Of a DNA stretch of 64,000 bases, positions 46,815 through 61,871 are shown piece after piece. Within the stretch, counting starts at the first letter, position 1. Every line of letters starts with the position of its first letter. The stretch is from contig JAPDFW010000078.1 of NCBI GenBank assembly GCA_028826165.1, positions 1-64,000 of the forward strand. Direction: 5' to 3'. The position numbers and the translations under genes are program-made. The DNA is from Anaeramoeba ignava. Lineage: Eukaryota > Metamonada > Anaeramoebidae. A model generated the notes under the pieces. That model was not told where the DNA came from. It ran no database searches and saw only the letters and a program-made list of their open reading frames with translations.

Positions 46815-49800
46815 ATGCAACAACATTCACACAAAACTACACACAAAAACACACACAAAAAAACACACAAACACTCAAAAGAAAAATCAAAAGAAAACTC
46901 AAAAGAAAACACAAAAGAAAACTCAAAAGAAAACTCAAAAGAAAACTCAAAAGAAAAAACAAACACAACACTCAAAAGAAAAATCAAAAGAAAAATCAAA
47001 AAAATCAAAATCAAAAGAAAAATCAAATCAAAAAGAAAAAGAAATTTTATGTTGGATAGACCTAGAATTATTGGAAAAAGATTTAGATGTTGGTAAAATT
47101 ATTGGTGATAAATGGAAATTTGAGAAAAAAAAAACAAACCTTTTTGAAGATAATCTTTTCTTAATAGAAATTATTGACAAAAAACAAAATCCAAATTTGA
47201 AATTCCCAAATGAAACAAAGGATAAGAATTTATTTAAAAAATTACTTGAAAATTCTCACTCAATATTGTATGGATGCTTTAAGGAAACCAATTCTTTTAT
47301 TCAAACAGAAATTTTATGCTTTCTTTATCAAGAATGCTTTTTATCTTTTGATTCCAATACAAAAAAACAAGAAAAAGATGATCCAAATAATTTCCAAAAA
47401 ATAAATTCCTTTTTATCTGGAATACAAAAATATTTAAAAATACAAAATAATTTCCAAAAAAAAAAACCAAATATTCTTGATCACGAACTCGAACCATTCT
47501 TTACAAAAATTGAGTCACAAAAAATAACTGATATCGACAAGATTACTGCTTTCTTTTTAATTCCCTCTGATTCATTAGATCGTGAATTCTTTAATTCTTT
47601 CATTTGCTCTAATAATAATAACTCAAACCAATCAATTTTTCAAATTCAAAAAGCCGATTCCCAAAATAAAAATGATAAAGATGAACAAAATATTGAATTA
47701 TCAAAGAAAAAAATTTATGAAATATCAAATAGAATAGAACAATTTTTTCAAACAAAATCTCAAAACATAAATGAATACAAAATCCATCTAAAAAAACATA
47801 TCGAATTGATTCATTTTCAAAAAACTCCTCTCTTTATACACTTTTATCCTCTCTTTGACAGTCAAAATATAGAATTCAATCATTCTTTTTTCAAAACAAA
47901 ATATGAAGATTCATCCATTTTGGAAGAGATATCTGAATTACGTAAAATAAATCCAAAAATAGCGTTGAAAGCTTATAAGGAATTTTATGATTACAAATTT
48001 GATCCAATAAACAATAATTTTCAAAAACTATCCACTAATATTCAAAATAATACTGATTTTTTTGGAGAGATACTTGCAAAAACTTTACCTTTTAGTCATT
48101 GGATTGAACAAGTTATTCAACTTGATGAAAATATCAAAAAACCAAATGAAAAATCAAAAACTCCAAAAGAATACTTAGAAGAAATTATTGATTCTCAATT
48201 TTTTGTTAAAAATCAACAAATTAAATCATTTGAAATAGTTTCTAAAGTGATGAAATTTTGTGAAAAAGAATATCAAGAAGCAACTCAAAATGAAGAAGAA
48301 AGAAAACAAATTTTAAAAATAAAAAAATTACTTATGGTATTCCTTTAAGTTTACAAATTTCATCTTGGAAGAATTATATACAAAATTATTTCCCAAAAGA
48401 AAATGAATCTTTTCTTGAATTTTTAAATGAAGAAAAAGAAAAACACATTCATTGGTATTTAAAATTAAAATGGTTCAAAGAAATTCCAAAAATTGAAGAA
48501 TATCAAAAAAACTTTTTAAAAGAAGTTCAAATTAAAGCAGATCAAATAGACTTTTTAAATCAAATTCAAAAAATTGATAATGAAATTGAAATATTTCTTC
48601 AAAATTCAAATAAATTTGAAATTTCTTATATTGAAATTTGTTTATTTGTGAAAAATATGGATATTATTACACCTGAAATTTGGGATTTATATCCAAAAAT
48701 ATATACTCAAGAATTTAAAAATAAAATTAAATCAAAAGAAAAAGAATTAACATATCAAAAAGGAACTTTAGAAAATTGGATCAACACAATCAAATCAGAA
48801 TTATTTCCTAATTTATATTTCCAATACACAATCAACTGTTTTTATAATCCAAAAGTATTTATTTCAATTTTAGATCAAGATATTTTTAAAATTAAATCAA
48901 TAACATTTGAAAACAAAGATGGTTTTTATCTTCTTAGATCAACTATAAATTTATATGAAAGTGAAATTTTTCAACAACATTGTTTTAAAAAAATTCTTCA
49001 ACAAAATCAAAATCAAAATCAAAATCAAAATCAAAATCAAAATCAAAATCAAATTCAAAAATCAAAATCAAAATCAAATTCAAAATCAAAATCAAAATCA
49101 AAATCAAAATCAAATTCAAAATGAAACTCTTCAAAAAACCAAATTATTACCAAAAGTAATTATTGAATGGGATTGTATTGCTGATTTAATTTTTTCAAAA
49201 AAAATAAAATTTCAAGATTTAAATATAATTTTTCCTAAAACAATATCAGAAAATTTATTGAAAACGAAATTCAATATTTAGGAGAAAAAAGAAGAAAAGA
49301 AGCTTTTAAAAATATAAAACACATTGTTGAAGAAATTTTTAAATATATAAATTATTGGGATAAATTACCAAAATATAATTGGATTAGTACTTTCTTTTCT
49401 TTTTTCACCTTTCCAAAAGATTATAAAGAGTTTTTTGAAGAAGAATGGCAAAACAATCAAATACTTCAATATTTAAATAACTTGTTCAATATGTTAAATG
49501 AATTAGATATTCTTAATACTGAACCAATAAATGATTTTAAAGATTTTTTTAGTACAAAATCTAAATCAATAATTTCCAAGTTATTTAAACCTTTGTATGA
49601 ATTACTAAAAACAGAAACTTACAAAAAATTTCTTATGAAAATGAATCACTTTTCAAATTTTGATGAGTTTAATTCAGTCTTTCGATTTATTAAAGTTCAA
49701 GAAAGGACGCAAGATTATATTTCCAAGAAATATTTTAATAATTTCAGGGAACAAATCGATCTTATTGTAAAATCTGAAAAAGAAGCAAGAGAACATCAAC

Positions 49801-52800
49801 GCTTTAGTTTTGAAGAATCATTTAGTCATTCACAAAAAATTGAAGATTTATTATCAAAAATATATTTAAAAAATGAGGATGAAAAAGAAAAAATGGATCA
49901 GTCATTAAATTTCTCATCAAAAGAAGAGGAAATATTCTTCCTTAAATTTCAAGATAAATTTCAAATTCCAAATTTCTATACTTGGAATCAAGAACTTAAC
50001 AAAGTTTATGAAAAATTCCCTCAAATTTCAATTTTTTCAATGGATCAATTTCATTCAATTATGAAATTTTATTTTTCTCATCAAAAAACAATTAAAGATA
50101 AACTTATAAATCTTTTTCATTCTATAAATCCTGTTCTTCAAATCAAGTCTATCGAAAAATTTAAAATCGAACAAAATGAGGATTTTAACTTGATGGAATT
50201 TGTTCAAAAATTATCAAAATTAATTTCATTAAAAAAGTCAATCAAAAAAAGAGTAATTAAATTAGACAAAGAAGATATGGAAGAAATTGAAATTAATTTA
50301 CAAAAAAAGTCAACACAAGAGAAATCGGTCTTCTTCTATAGATTAGAAAATGAAACACAAGTTTATGATATCGCCACATATTTTTATTTTATGCATTGTG
50401 GATACTTTCCTTTAAAAGAAAATGTTTTAATTTGCAATCAGAAAAATACCAAAGAATCTGATATTATAAATTTCTTCAATATTTATCAGTTTTATAGCAA
50501 AAATCTTAAATCAAAAACATTTCCAGATTTCTTGTTTTCGATTTTTCATCCTCAGAGATTATCAAGAGAATGCACAAATATACTAATTCAAAAAATCAAA
50601 GAATTTTCCTATGAAACAAAATTTCCATTAGTAATATTTTTCTATGAAAATGAAGTTGGAGATTTTGATCTTGTTAAACATTTCCCAGAATATTTGATTT
50701 CAAGACAAATTGAAAAAATCCCAAAACAATCAATCAAAAGTATTTTCCAAAAAAAATCTCAAATTGACAAAAAAAATATTTTAGTATTCACATCATCAGT
50801 TGCAGGAAATGGAAAAACTTATAATATAAGACGCACATTTTACAAAAATTATAGTAAAGCTGATTATTTCCATATTAATTTAGCAAAAGGAAATACTTCA
50901 GAAATACTTGAGAAAATGGATCTAATTCTTCAAAACCACAACAAAGAAAAAGAAGCTTCTCATTTCATTCATATTGGTTTACCTTTCCTTCCTAAATTAG
51001 AAACTTTGGATTTTCTTTGGACTCTTTCAATGTGGAATTCAATTGAAAACAAAAGGAAAATGAAACAAAACTTTATTTGGAGTTTGAAAGATCATTCTAA
51101 TGATATTTTGGTATTTGAAATACCAAGCAACAGAAAAGAAAATTCACAAAATGGTTTAAATTATTTCCCTCCTCTTACATATTACAATTCTATCATTAAC
51201 TGTGAATTTGTTTCTGATGTGTTTTCTTTCAATCAATACAAAATCAATTCAGAGAATAAAATAGAAAAACAAAAAGATACAGAATTAATAGAAGCTATCC
51301 AAAATATAAAGTTGGAACAAAAATTAGATAAGGAAAACTTTTTCAACTTTTTGAAATCAGAATTACACAAGAAATTACCAGGTCAGCCAATAACTTTTAG
51401 ACTTTTTTCTAATTTTTCTTCTTTATTGAAAAAAAGTATCAATCTTGTGGATAAATCATATTTGGATTCAGAATATACAATGAGTGAATATTTGGGTTTT
51501 CTAGTTAATATCGTGACTCATTTTCTGAAATGGACTACTAAGGTTATTAAATCAAATGAAACTGATGATTTATTAGAATTACTTAAAGATAAGATTAATT
51601 GGGAAGCACGATCTATTTTTTTCTCAGAATTTTTCAAAAAAAATTTCAAAAAAAATTTCAAAAATCTAAATCAAAAATCAAAATCAAAATGATTTTCATA
51701 AATACAAATTTAAAATGGAACCAAAACTTATTGAGCAAATCCCACAAAGAATCTTTTATAATAACTTTTCAATTCCTAAAGAAAATAAATTAAAATTATT
51801 TTATATTAATTTCCGTCTATCTTCAAATTTACCAGTTATTTTAATTACTTCTAAAAATGACCATGAACCTGCAATCTTAATTGATTATTTAACACAAAAA
51901 ATTTTAAATCAACAACTAATTATCCAAAATATTAATTTCTTAGTTACAAAAAATGATATTGAAAAGATTATTCACAATGCAGAAAACATTATAGAAAAAG
52001 ATCAAAAATCAAAAGTTAATGTTTTCTTCAATGAATTTAACACAGGATCAAAAGAATGCATAATGTTATTGAAGGAAATATTATTTGATCATTCTTTTCA
52101 AGGGAAACAATTATCAGAAAGAATAAATTTCTTGGCTTCTTATATTATTTTTCCTCAAAAATACTATTTTCACAAAGACAAAAAACAGAGTAAAATCGAT
52201 TCAAATAATTTCATTCAAATAATGAGATATCATCAAAAATTTTCTCAACCTCAATTAATTCCTGATTCATTTTTTGAAGATATTTATGATTTTGGAAACT
52301 CAACATCTATATTCTATGAAACATTTGAATTTAACTTAATAAAATCAATACTTTTGAATACAAATTTTAAAGTAAAATATCCTAATTCTGTGTTTGAATT
52401 TCTATCCACAATCATTTTATTTGCCAGAAATTATTATCCAAAAAATGATGATACTTTTAATCTTCAGAAATTTGAATTTCAACAAGACATTTTGCAATTC
52501 ACAAAAATACTCTGGTGGTTATTTAACAGTGAAATAGGAAAAGAATTATTTAGTGAATATCAAAGTTTAGAAAGATTTATTTCCACTTCTCTAGTATCTT
52601 TATATATTTCTTATTATTCCAAATTTGATTTAGAATCAAGAAAAAAATTTTGTGAAGATATGAATGATTCTTTTCAACAATATCAAAACTATGAAAAAAA
52701 TCAAGAAATTATAAAAATTTTTAAGAATATAGATATTAAAGAAATTATCAAATCAATTCCAGATCGATTGATTAGCAAATTAAATATTGGAAATTCATTC

Positions 52801-55800
52801 CAAAATGAAATATCAAAAGAAGAGTTTCTGGTTACATTCGTTTCAATTTTCACTTTAACACCTTTATTTATAAATGGAAAATCAGGTAAATATAAATAAA
52901 AATATAAATATAAATAAAAATAAAAATAAAAATATATTAATAATTTATCTCTTTTAATTAAATAGAATATCCAAAATTAAGATCATTATCAATCATTTTA
53001 GATTTATTCAAATATTTACCACAAAAAGACAATTTTTTCTACAAATACAAACTTCCATATTTAAAATCATTTGAAATTCAAAGTTCTAAATTAATTTCAT
53101 CAGAATATATTTTAGAGCAAATACAAAAAATCGAAAAACATGAAGAAACATTTTCAAAAGAAGTTATTCCAATTATTATTATACGAGATTTAACAAATTT
53201 TTCAAAGCAAACTTTAGCAAAAATTAGTTTAGAGTTTAATAAAATTTTGAATAACAACAAACTTAGTTTAGTTCTATTAACCAATTCAGATATTAAATTT
53301 AATTTATCAGGGATTACTCTATATAAAGATAGTTTAAAAGAAATTAATTTTGAATCAGAAATTGATCAAATTCTATCTTCATTTTCTCAAAAAATACCAA
53401 AGAAAGAGGAATATAACTTTCTGATTAAAGCATTCACCGAAATTCTTCAAAATCAAGATCTAATAATTAAAGATCAATTTGCTTCAATTATTCAAATAGG
53501 AAATTTACCAAAAAATTTTTATGGAATTGAGGATTTTTATTCCTTTATCGAAATTATTCAAGCTAATCTTGGGAATACTCAAAGAGAAGAAGAAAGATAT
53601 AAAATTTATTATAAATCACTTTTCAGAACTTTTGGTATAAAACCCAAAATATTGCAAAATTATTGTGAATCAATTAAATCCAATAATTTTAGGTATTCTC
53701 AAAAGTTTGATTTCATAGAATCTATGGGCATAAAGGATATTCAATTATTTAAACGCAAAAAACACCATTTAATGATATTTATGCAAGATATTTCATTTTT
53801 CTCATTTGTTTATCAACTCTTTTTCCCAGATTCTGTTATTATTTTTGATCCAAATTTACTATCAACATTAGGAAAATCTTCGGAAATCAAGCAAAAAGAA
53901 ATTATTAAAAACTTGGAAATTGTTAAAAATTGTTTATCAACAGGAAAAACTTTAGTTATTCTTGATTATCCAGAAATTTATCCATTACTACATGAAGTTT
54001 TCATCCAAAATTATAATCAATTAGAGAACGATATCTATATAAAATTATTTTTTGAGAAAGAACCAAAAATACTCACCATTAATCCAAATTTCCAATTAAT
54101 TGTTGTAATAACAGATCCAATTAATCATGAGTTTCTCCAACCATCTTTATTGAATGAATTTGAAAAGCATTTTTTTGATATTTCTGCACTTTTAAAAAGT
54201 TCTAAAATAGTAAAAGAAGGCTTAAAAAATCTACAAGAAGAATTTTCTACTTTTGAGAATTTTGATAAATATCCTATTAAAACACAAAATCTTATTTTAG
54301 GATTCAATCAAAATTTGCTCATTTCTCTCATCCTAAAATACAAAAAAGAAAAAATTTTTCAAGAAGATCAAAAATACGAAAAACAAACATATCAAAAAGA
54401 AATGGATAAATTGATTGAATATTGCAATTTTGATGATATGGAAAAGATTAATTATTATTTATTACAAGAAAATCAAAAGGAGAAGAAGAAGAAAAATAAA
54501 ATTTCATCAATTATTAACCAATACTTTAGCTCTCGTTATAAAAGTTTTGATGATTTTTTTAAAAAAGAAATTATTAAAAACAAAATCAAAAACTCAATAA
54601 TTTTCACAAAAAGTAGAAAAACAGTCTTACTTAATAAATTAAAAGTCAAGGATAAATTTCATTTCCAAGTTTTAGATTTAACACAAAATTCTATATCCAT
54701 AAATGAAGAATTAACGAAATTAATTAATATGGAAAATGACAAGAATATTTTGATGGTTCATTTCAACCAAAATCAATATCATCTTTTTTATTACTTCAGA
54801 ATTCTTATCGAGCAAATAATTTCTCAACAAAAAAGAGAAATGCAGATACAAATGGAAAAAGAAAAAAACCAACATGAAATTTATTCTATCATATTTTTTG
54901 TTCATCTAAATTTTGGTCAAGAAACGAACTCCTTCCATTTTTATTTTGAAGAAAAGTATGATCATTTCTATATTCATGAACTTGATCCATTATTTCCTTT
55001 AGAACCTATATTACCAACTCCGCTCAGTGTTCTTCCAAAAATTAATCTGGAACAAATTTTTAAGTCAATCATTCAGATAACACTTTCACAAATTGCTGAT
55101 TTAACCGATGATAATTTTAATAATCTTACAAAATCAATTATGGATAATTTTGAAAGCATCCAAACCCCAATATTAGATAAAATACAAACAATGCTTGAGA
55201 TTGGAACAAAACAAGATCATTATTATTGTGATTGGATTTCGAAATTTATATCACCAAAGAATGGGAATTATATATTATCTGAAATTACTTCTTATTCACT
55301 ATTTCAAAAATTTATTTCAACATTAATTAATATTTTAGCAATACTTTTCCAAAATGTCAATCAAAATCAAAATTTATTATTGATAAAACCCAAAAAACAA
55401 TCAAAATCTAACGAGTGGTTTTCATTATTCCAAGATTTTAAAATTCCACTTTTCAAAATTCAAACATTAAATGAAAGTAATCAAATGATTGTTTCAAGTA
55501 TTCCATTTTCATCAATAATTTATCCAGCAATTCAACAAACCAAAAATAGTTCCAAGAAAAATCCATTTTTTTCCATTATTGATATACCATTCAATAAAGT
55601 TCCTTCTTCAATTATACAAAGACATAAAGTATTTATCAAAAAATATATGAATGATTTTATAAGATATACTTTAAATGAAGAGCAATTAAGATGTTTTGAA
55701 TCACTTAAAATTGATTTGATAAAATTTATTCTTGCTTCACAAACAGAAAAAAATTCATTAGAAAATTTTAGTTTGAAAGAAATTCACACAATTTATTTCC

Positions 55801-58800
55801 AAAATATTCATTCCAGTTTAATTGATTTACTTGATTTTTATTCAAAAAATAGATTTGATTTGAAAAATGAAGATTTCTCAATCTTTTCATTTATTGAGCA
55901 ATTAATTTCAAATTTAGATCAAAATAAAGAGTTTAGAAAAATAGTTATTGAAGAGAATTCAGATTATATTGAAACTTTTTTTGATCTATTAATTGAATTT
56001 GAGAAAAATGAAGAAAATTCGAAACAAATCCAAAAAATGTATTATCACTGGATTGCAAAAATTTTTTATCATAAATTTTCAATTAATTTAAGTGAATTTC
56101 ATTCAGTTGAAAACAACCAAAACAATTATAAAAAAATTAAGGAAAAAATGAAAATGAATGAAATTGATACAAATTTATTCACAAGAATAGTTCCTACAAA
56201 TTTTAAGATTGAGAATTTGAAAATTTGCAAGAAAAAACAAAAATCATCATCATTTTTTTTAGTATATAGACCAAAAAAAGATCAAGAGTGTCCAGCTTGC
56301 AAAAAAAATATTATAAACTTGAAAAACATTTTACTTCAAGTAATGAAAAGGATATTCAAAAATATAAAGAGGAAAGTGGAAAAGTGATTTGTGATTTCAT
56401 AAAATGTTTATCAGTATATGGAGAATTGATGTTCCGTTATTTTGTTAAGAAGAAGAAGATTATTGGAAAATATCGCTTCAAAATTTTTGAAAATTTTTTA
56501 AATCAATTACATGAAGAAACAAAATTTATTTTTGAAATAAAATCAGATTTATATGAAGCTCTTTTTTCAATTTATATTCCATTATTCAAAAATCTGCTTT
56601 CATTAAATCAAGAAGATCAAGTTCTAGAGTTTATTGATAAAATATTAAAGGAAACAAATTCACAAAAAACTTTGGAAAATTTGCAAAAAAATCCCAAAAA
56701 TATTATTCTTATTTCATGTTTAAAAATACTTGATGAAGATGATAATTTAGTAAATGAATTAATTTTAAATAAAGAATTGGAAATAGAATCTGATTTAGAA
56801 AAAAAAGAAGCAATTAATGATGAAAGTGATGAAAGTGATGAAAATGATGAAAGTGATGAAAATGATGAAAATAATAATAATGATAATAATGATAATGAAA
56901 ATGATAATGAAAATGAAAATGAAAGTGATAGTGATAATGATAATGATAATGATAATGATAATGATAATGATAATGATAATGATAATGATAATGATAATGA
57001 TAATGATAATGATAATGATAATGATAATGATAATGATAATGATAATGATAATGATAATGATAATGATAATGATAATGATAATGATAATGATAATGATAAT
57101 GATAATGATAATGATAATGATAATGATAATGATAATGATAATGATAATGATAGTGATAATGATAGTGATAATGAAAATGAGAAACCAAAATCAAAATCAA
57201 AATCAAAACCAAAACCAAAATCAAAATCAAAACGGAAAAAAAAATTAGATGATAATGATAATGATAATGATAATGATAATGATAGTGATAATGAAAATGA
57301 GAAACCAAAATCAAAATCAAAATCAAAGCCAAATTCAAAATCAAATTCAAAACGGAAAAAAAAATTAGATGATAATGATAATGATAATGATAGTGATAAT
57401 GAAAATGAGAAACCAAAATCAAAATCAAAATCAAAACCAAAACCAAAATCAAAATCAAATTCAAATTCAAAACGGAAAAAAAAATTAGATGATAATGATA
57501 ATGATAATGAAAGTGATAATGAAAATGATAATGATAATGAAAATGAAAAACCAAAATCAAAATCAAAGCCAAAATCAAAATCAAATTCAAAACGGAAAAA
57601 AAAATTAGATGATAATGATAATGATAATGAAAGTGATAATGATAATGATAATGATAGTGATAATGAAAATGAAAAACCAAAATCAAAATCAAAATCAAAT
57701 TCAAAATCAAAATCAAAATCAAAATCAAAATCAAAATCAAAATCAAAACCAAAATCAAAATCAAAATCAAATCAGAAAAAAAAATTAGATGAAGATAAGA
57801 ATAGTGATAATGAAAAATTAAAATCAAATTCAAATCAGAAAAAAAAATTAATTAGAAATAAAAGTGATGATACAAAAAGCTCGTTATTAAAAAGATCATC
57901 AAAATCTTATTCATCTCTAATTCCAAAATCAATATTAAAACCGAAATCAAAAAAAGATTCAGATTTAAATGAAAAATCAGATAAAAACAACCTAAAAAAT
58001 AAAAAAGTAAATATAATTGAAAGCCCAAAAACAAATAGAAAGGTTCAACAAAAACCAAAAACAAAATTAAAGCGATCATCAAAATCACAAAATTTCCAAA
58101 AATCAAAAGAAGAAGAAGAAGAGATAAATCAATTAAATTTAAGTTTATATTTAGATCCAAATACAAATTTGGAAATAGAAAAAGAAAAAGAAATTGTTCC
58201 ATCCTTCTCTAATAATATTACATTACAAATTCTTGCCAAATTTATATTAGCAAAAAAAAGTTGTTTGAGTAATATCAAAGAATTTATCGAAAACACATAC
58301 AAAAATCTTCCAGGCCTAGAAAAGAAATTGTGGATAAAATTCATTTTGGATCAAACACAAAAAAATGAAGGAAGATATGAACTGAAAAGATATATTGACG
58401 AAAAAGTTCCTAAAAATTTCAGAAGACATAAGTTCTACAAAAATATTCAAGATTTAGAATTTGAAAAACAACTTTTTGAAATTAAAATTCCAAATTTAAA
58501 CCCAGATAAATCTTTATTATATTATTACCAAGAAAAAGAAAATGGAAATAAATCAATACATTCAGAATTCGAAAAATCACATGTTAGCTTAATTTCAGAA
58601 AAAACAATTAGCTTTTTTGTTTCTTATTTTTTCCAAAAATTTGAAGAAATTGAATCAAGTTTTAAAAACAAAGAAATTTTCAAAATGGCAATTCATTCTA
58701 TTGAATTTATTAGTGGATTAAAACTCGAACCGTTCAATTATTTATTTTCATCAGATTTAATATCACAAGTTGGAAATTCTGATATTAGACAACAAAAACT

Positions 58801-60865
58801 TGAAAAGATATACTGGCCTTCAATGGGATCTCATCCATTTTATGAAGAATTCAAAAAGGAAAAATTATATTGGAAATTTTGTGAGAATGAACATTTGAAT
58901 TATGTCAAATATTCAGATATGAAACTACAAAATTGGTGTTCTTTTTGTGCAAAAAACATTACTGAAACAACAGACCCAATTTCTGATAAATTTTTCGAGA
59001 ATGTTTTATCATATTCAGTTTCAAAATTCCCAAATCAAAACCCAGCTTTTACATTAAGAGAAATGAATCCCATCACTTTTAGAATTATTCGATTATTAAC
59101 CCATTTAGCAATTATTTCTATTGCTATTCCATCAAATAAATTATCAAAACATTTCATTGAAATAATCAATAATTGTGTTTTCAAACCAGAAAATCAAGAA
59201 GAGCTTATCAAGAATTTATATGATCATATCATAAATGACTTGACAATTTTATCGAAATTAACAAATCTTTCACTTTATCAAGCAATGATTTATTACCATG
59301 AGACTTTAAATTTAATTACTAGAGTTTCGGATTTATCCTTTTCAAAATTTTCCCCAAATAAAAATGGCCGACAAAAATTTGAAGAAATATTTTCCCAAAT
59401 TTATAAAAATAAACACATAGAAATTATACAGAAAATTAAAGAAAAAACAGAAGATGAAATTGAAACAAAATTACAACAACCCAAAATTAATGTGGATATA
59501 TTTAATTTAGAGCCTCCAAATTTATATCCAATTATCAATATGTTTTACCAGAATAAAAACCGGAAATCATATCCTTTGATTCAGCTTGTTCTTGATAATA
59601 CTCAAGAATTTGAAATATTAAATTTATTTGAAGGATTCTTGAAATTCTCAAGCTTTATATTTAATATTCTAAATGGGAAAATCACAAAAGAAGAAAGTGA
59701 AACAATACAAATTAAAAAATTCATAACAAAAGAAACCAAAAGTTTATATTTAGAATTTGAAGATTTTTGGAGATTGAGCACAAAAGAAATGAAATATTTG
59801 CAATTTACAAAAGATATCCAATCAAAAAACTTCATCAACGAAATTAATGGAGAAAAAAAAGTATACATTTGTTTACCAGGAGAATCTAATGAAAATTTAA
59901 TGATTTCAGCATTAATAGAGCATACTATGAATATTCATAACAAATTGGCTAAAATCTTTTTCAATAAAGATAATGATAATGATAATGATAAAAATTCACA
60001 TTTCGATTTAAACTTCCCAGTTACAGTAAATAACTTCAATACAAAACAACTCATTAAATTTGATATCAAAGAATTCAAACATTTCGTTTCTCAAAACATA
60101 ATTCATGATCTGCAAATTGTTGAAGATTATATTTCTCAAAAATTTAGATACTTAAAAAACCCTATTCTTTTAAATCTCAACGAAATCCAAAATTTCTCTT
60201 ATTGGAAAAGAAAAGATGGTTTAAAAACTCAATTTTTACAAAATAAACAATGGAAACAAAAAGATATTTTGAAAGAGGAATGGAAAGAAATTGAAAAAGA
60301 ACTTGATGAGAATAATTTAAAAGAGTTTCTTAATGAAATTATCGAAATTGTGATTAAAAGTTGCAGAAACATCAATCAAGAAAAGAAAGAATTTATTGAA
60401 GGATTAACAGAATTAAGAATATTTGAATATATGAAACAAAAGATGGATTTGAATATTTGCATTTATTTTGAAAAAGGATTGCCAAAATTTGGGGAAATTG
60501 CAAAAATTAAACATCTTTTATTTCTTCATGAAAAATTACCAGAAAACTTTGATTTTTACTTAGAAAATTGCCCTCAAAAGTTTAAAAAAGAATTAACAAC
60601 TTTCCAAATAGAAGTATTGAAAGCTTCTTTTATTAACATTAATACTTATGAATTTTTGAAAGTTTTGAAAAGATTAATAAGAAATATTCATGAAGGATTA
60701 AATTCACAAAATTTAATGAAAGATTTCCTTCTTTTAGTCATTAAAGATCAAGAACTCGAAATTTATAATCAAATTGATGATTATTTTGATAAAAAAAATA
60801 TAATTTACTTAGGAAATTGCATTCCTCTTTATAATTTTTGCTCAGAATTAATATTAATGAAATGA
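46815..60865 (+). CDS. RNF213: RNF213/mysterin-like giant AAA+ E3 ligase, with frame breaks
   Basis: RNF213 is a giant dynein-like AAA+ ubiquitin ligase acting at lipid droplets and on intracellular bacteria. About 4,650 residues are spread over several frames here. A Walker A motif is at 50795-50820 (SSVAGNGKT) and AAA-like segments continue to about 56200. CPAC (56290-56301) aligns with the last Cys pair of the RING. An RZ-type finger is at 58870-58950 (WKFCENEH...WCSFC). The shell region has NPITFRIIRLLTHLA (59065-59110), close to human PVVFLLIRLLTHLA, and the C-terminal domain aligns through to the end. One normal intron exists (52886-52965, GTAAAT to AATAG, giving NGKSEYPKL). Continuity needs frame changes near 46955, 48326-48332, 49057-49061, about 49250, 51673-51677 and 56301-56308, with no intron at these places. 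The start at 46815 is provisional. The locus may be degraded or carry assembly indels. Confidence 0.8.
56814..57870 (+). repeat. Coding (GATAAT)n and KSKSKP minisatellite in the RNF213-like gene
   Basis: In frame, this encodes a long Asp-Asn run of about 75 alternating residues (56930-57170). It is followed by about five copies of a block of the form (DN)n-SDNENEKPKSKSKSKP-KSKRKKKLDD, alternating acidic and basic segments. The insertion lies between the RING remnant and the RZ finger. The minus-strand His-Tyr frame is its shadow. Confidence 0.9.
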
Positions 60866-61851
60866 GGTTTTGATTCTTTCTTTCTTTCTTTTTAAAAACA
60901 AGAGCAAAAATTATTCCATTTTTTTTTTTTCAACAATTCAAATCATTTTCAAAAAAAAAAAAATAAAAACAAAAAGAACAAAAACATTTTAAAAATCAAA
61001 TTCAAAAACGAAACCAAAACAAAATTTAAAATATTAATTAAAAAATAAAGTATTTAATAATTTTAAAACAAAATATAAATAAATTATTATTAAATTATTA
61101 ATTAAATATTAATATAATATTTATTAAATAAAAAAGTGGAATAAATAATTTTAAATATTTAAAAATATTTATTTAAAAATATATATTTTAAAAAAAATAA
61201 AGTATTTAATAATTTTAAAACAAAATATAAATAAATTATTATTAAATTATTAATTAATTATAAATATAATATTAATTAAATAAAAAAGTGGAATAAATAA
61301 TTTTAAATATTAAAATAATAATTTAAAAATATATATTTTAAAAAAATAAAATATTTAATAATTTTAAAACAAAATATAAATAAATTATTATTAAATTATT
61401 ATTTAAATATAATATTAATTAAATAAAAAGTGGAATAAATAATTTTAAAATTTATTTAAAAATATTAATTTAAAATATATATTTTAAAAATAAAATATTT
61501 AATAATTTATTTTAAAAAAAAAATATAAATAAATTATTATTAAATTATTATTTAAATATTAATAAAATATTAATTAAATAAAAAAGTGGAATAAATAATT
61601 TTAAATATTTAAAAATATTAATTTAAAAATATATATTTCAAAAAAAATAAAATATTTAATAATTTTAAAACAAAATATAAATAAATTATTATTAAATTAT
61701 TATTTAAATATTAATAAAATATTAATTAAATAAAAAGTGGAATAAATAATTTTAAATATTTAAAAATATTTAATTTAAAAATATATATTTTAAAAAAAAA
61801 TAAAATAAGAAAAAAAATAAATTAAAATAAATAATTTAATTTATTTAAAAA

Positions 61852-61871
61852 GGTTCTATGGTGTAAGGGTA
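61852..61871 (+). pseudogene. tRNA-Gln 5' fragment 1
   Basis: GGTTCTATGGTGTAAGGGTA equals the first 20 nt of the intact tRNA-Gln at 62820, then breaks into satellite sequence. It keeps the polymerase III A box and lacks the B box. The flank upstream matches that of the real gene. Confidence 0.95.

Noticed and set aside
56814-57833. 339-codon minus-strand His/Tyr/Leu frame
   Set aside because: It is the antisense of the (GATAAT)n and KSKSKP coding repeat; the plus frame is continuous with conserved RNF213 segments.
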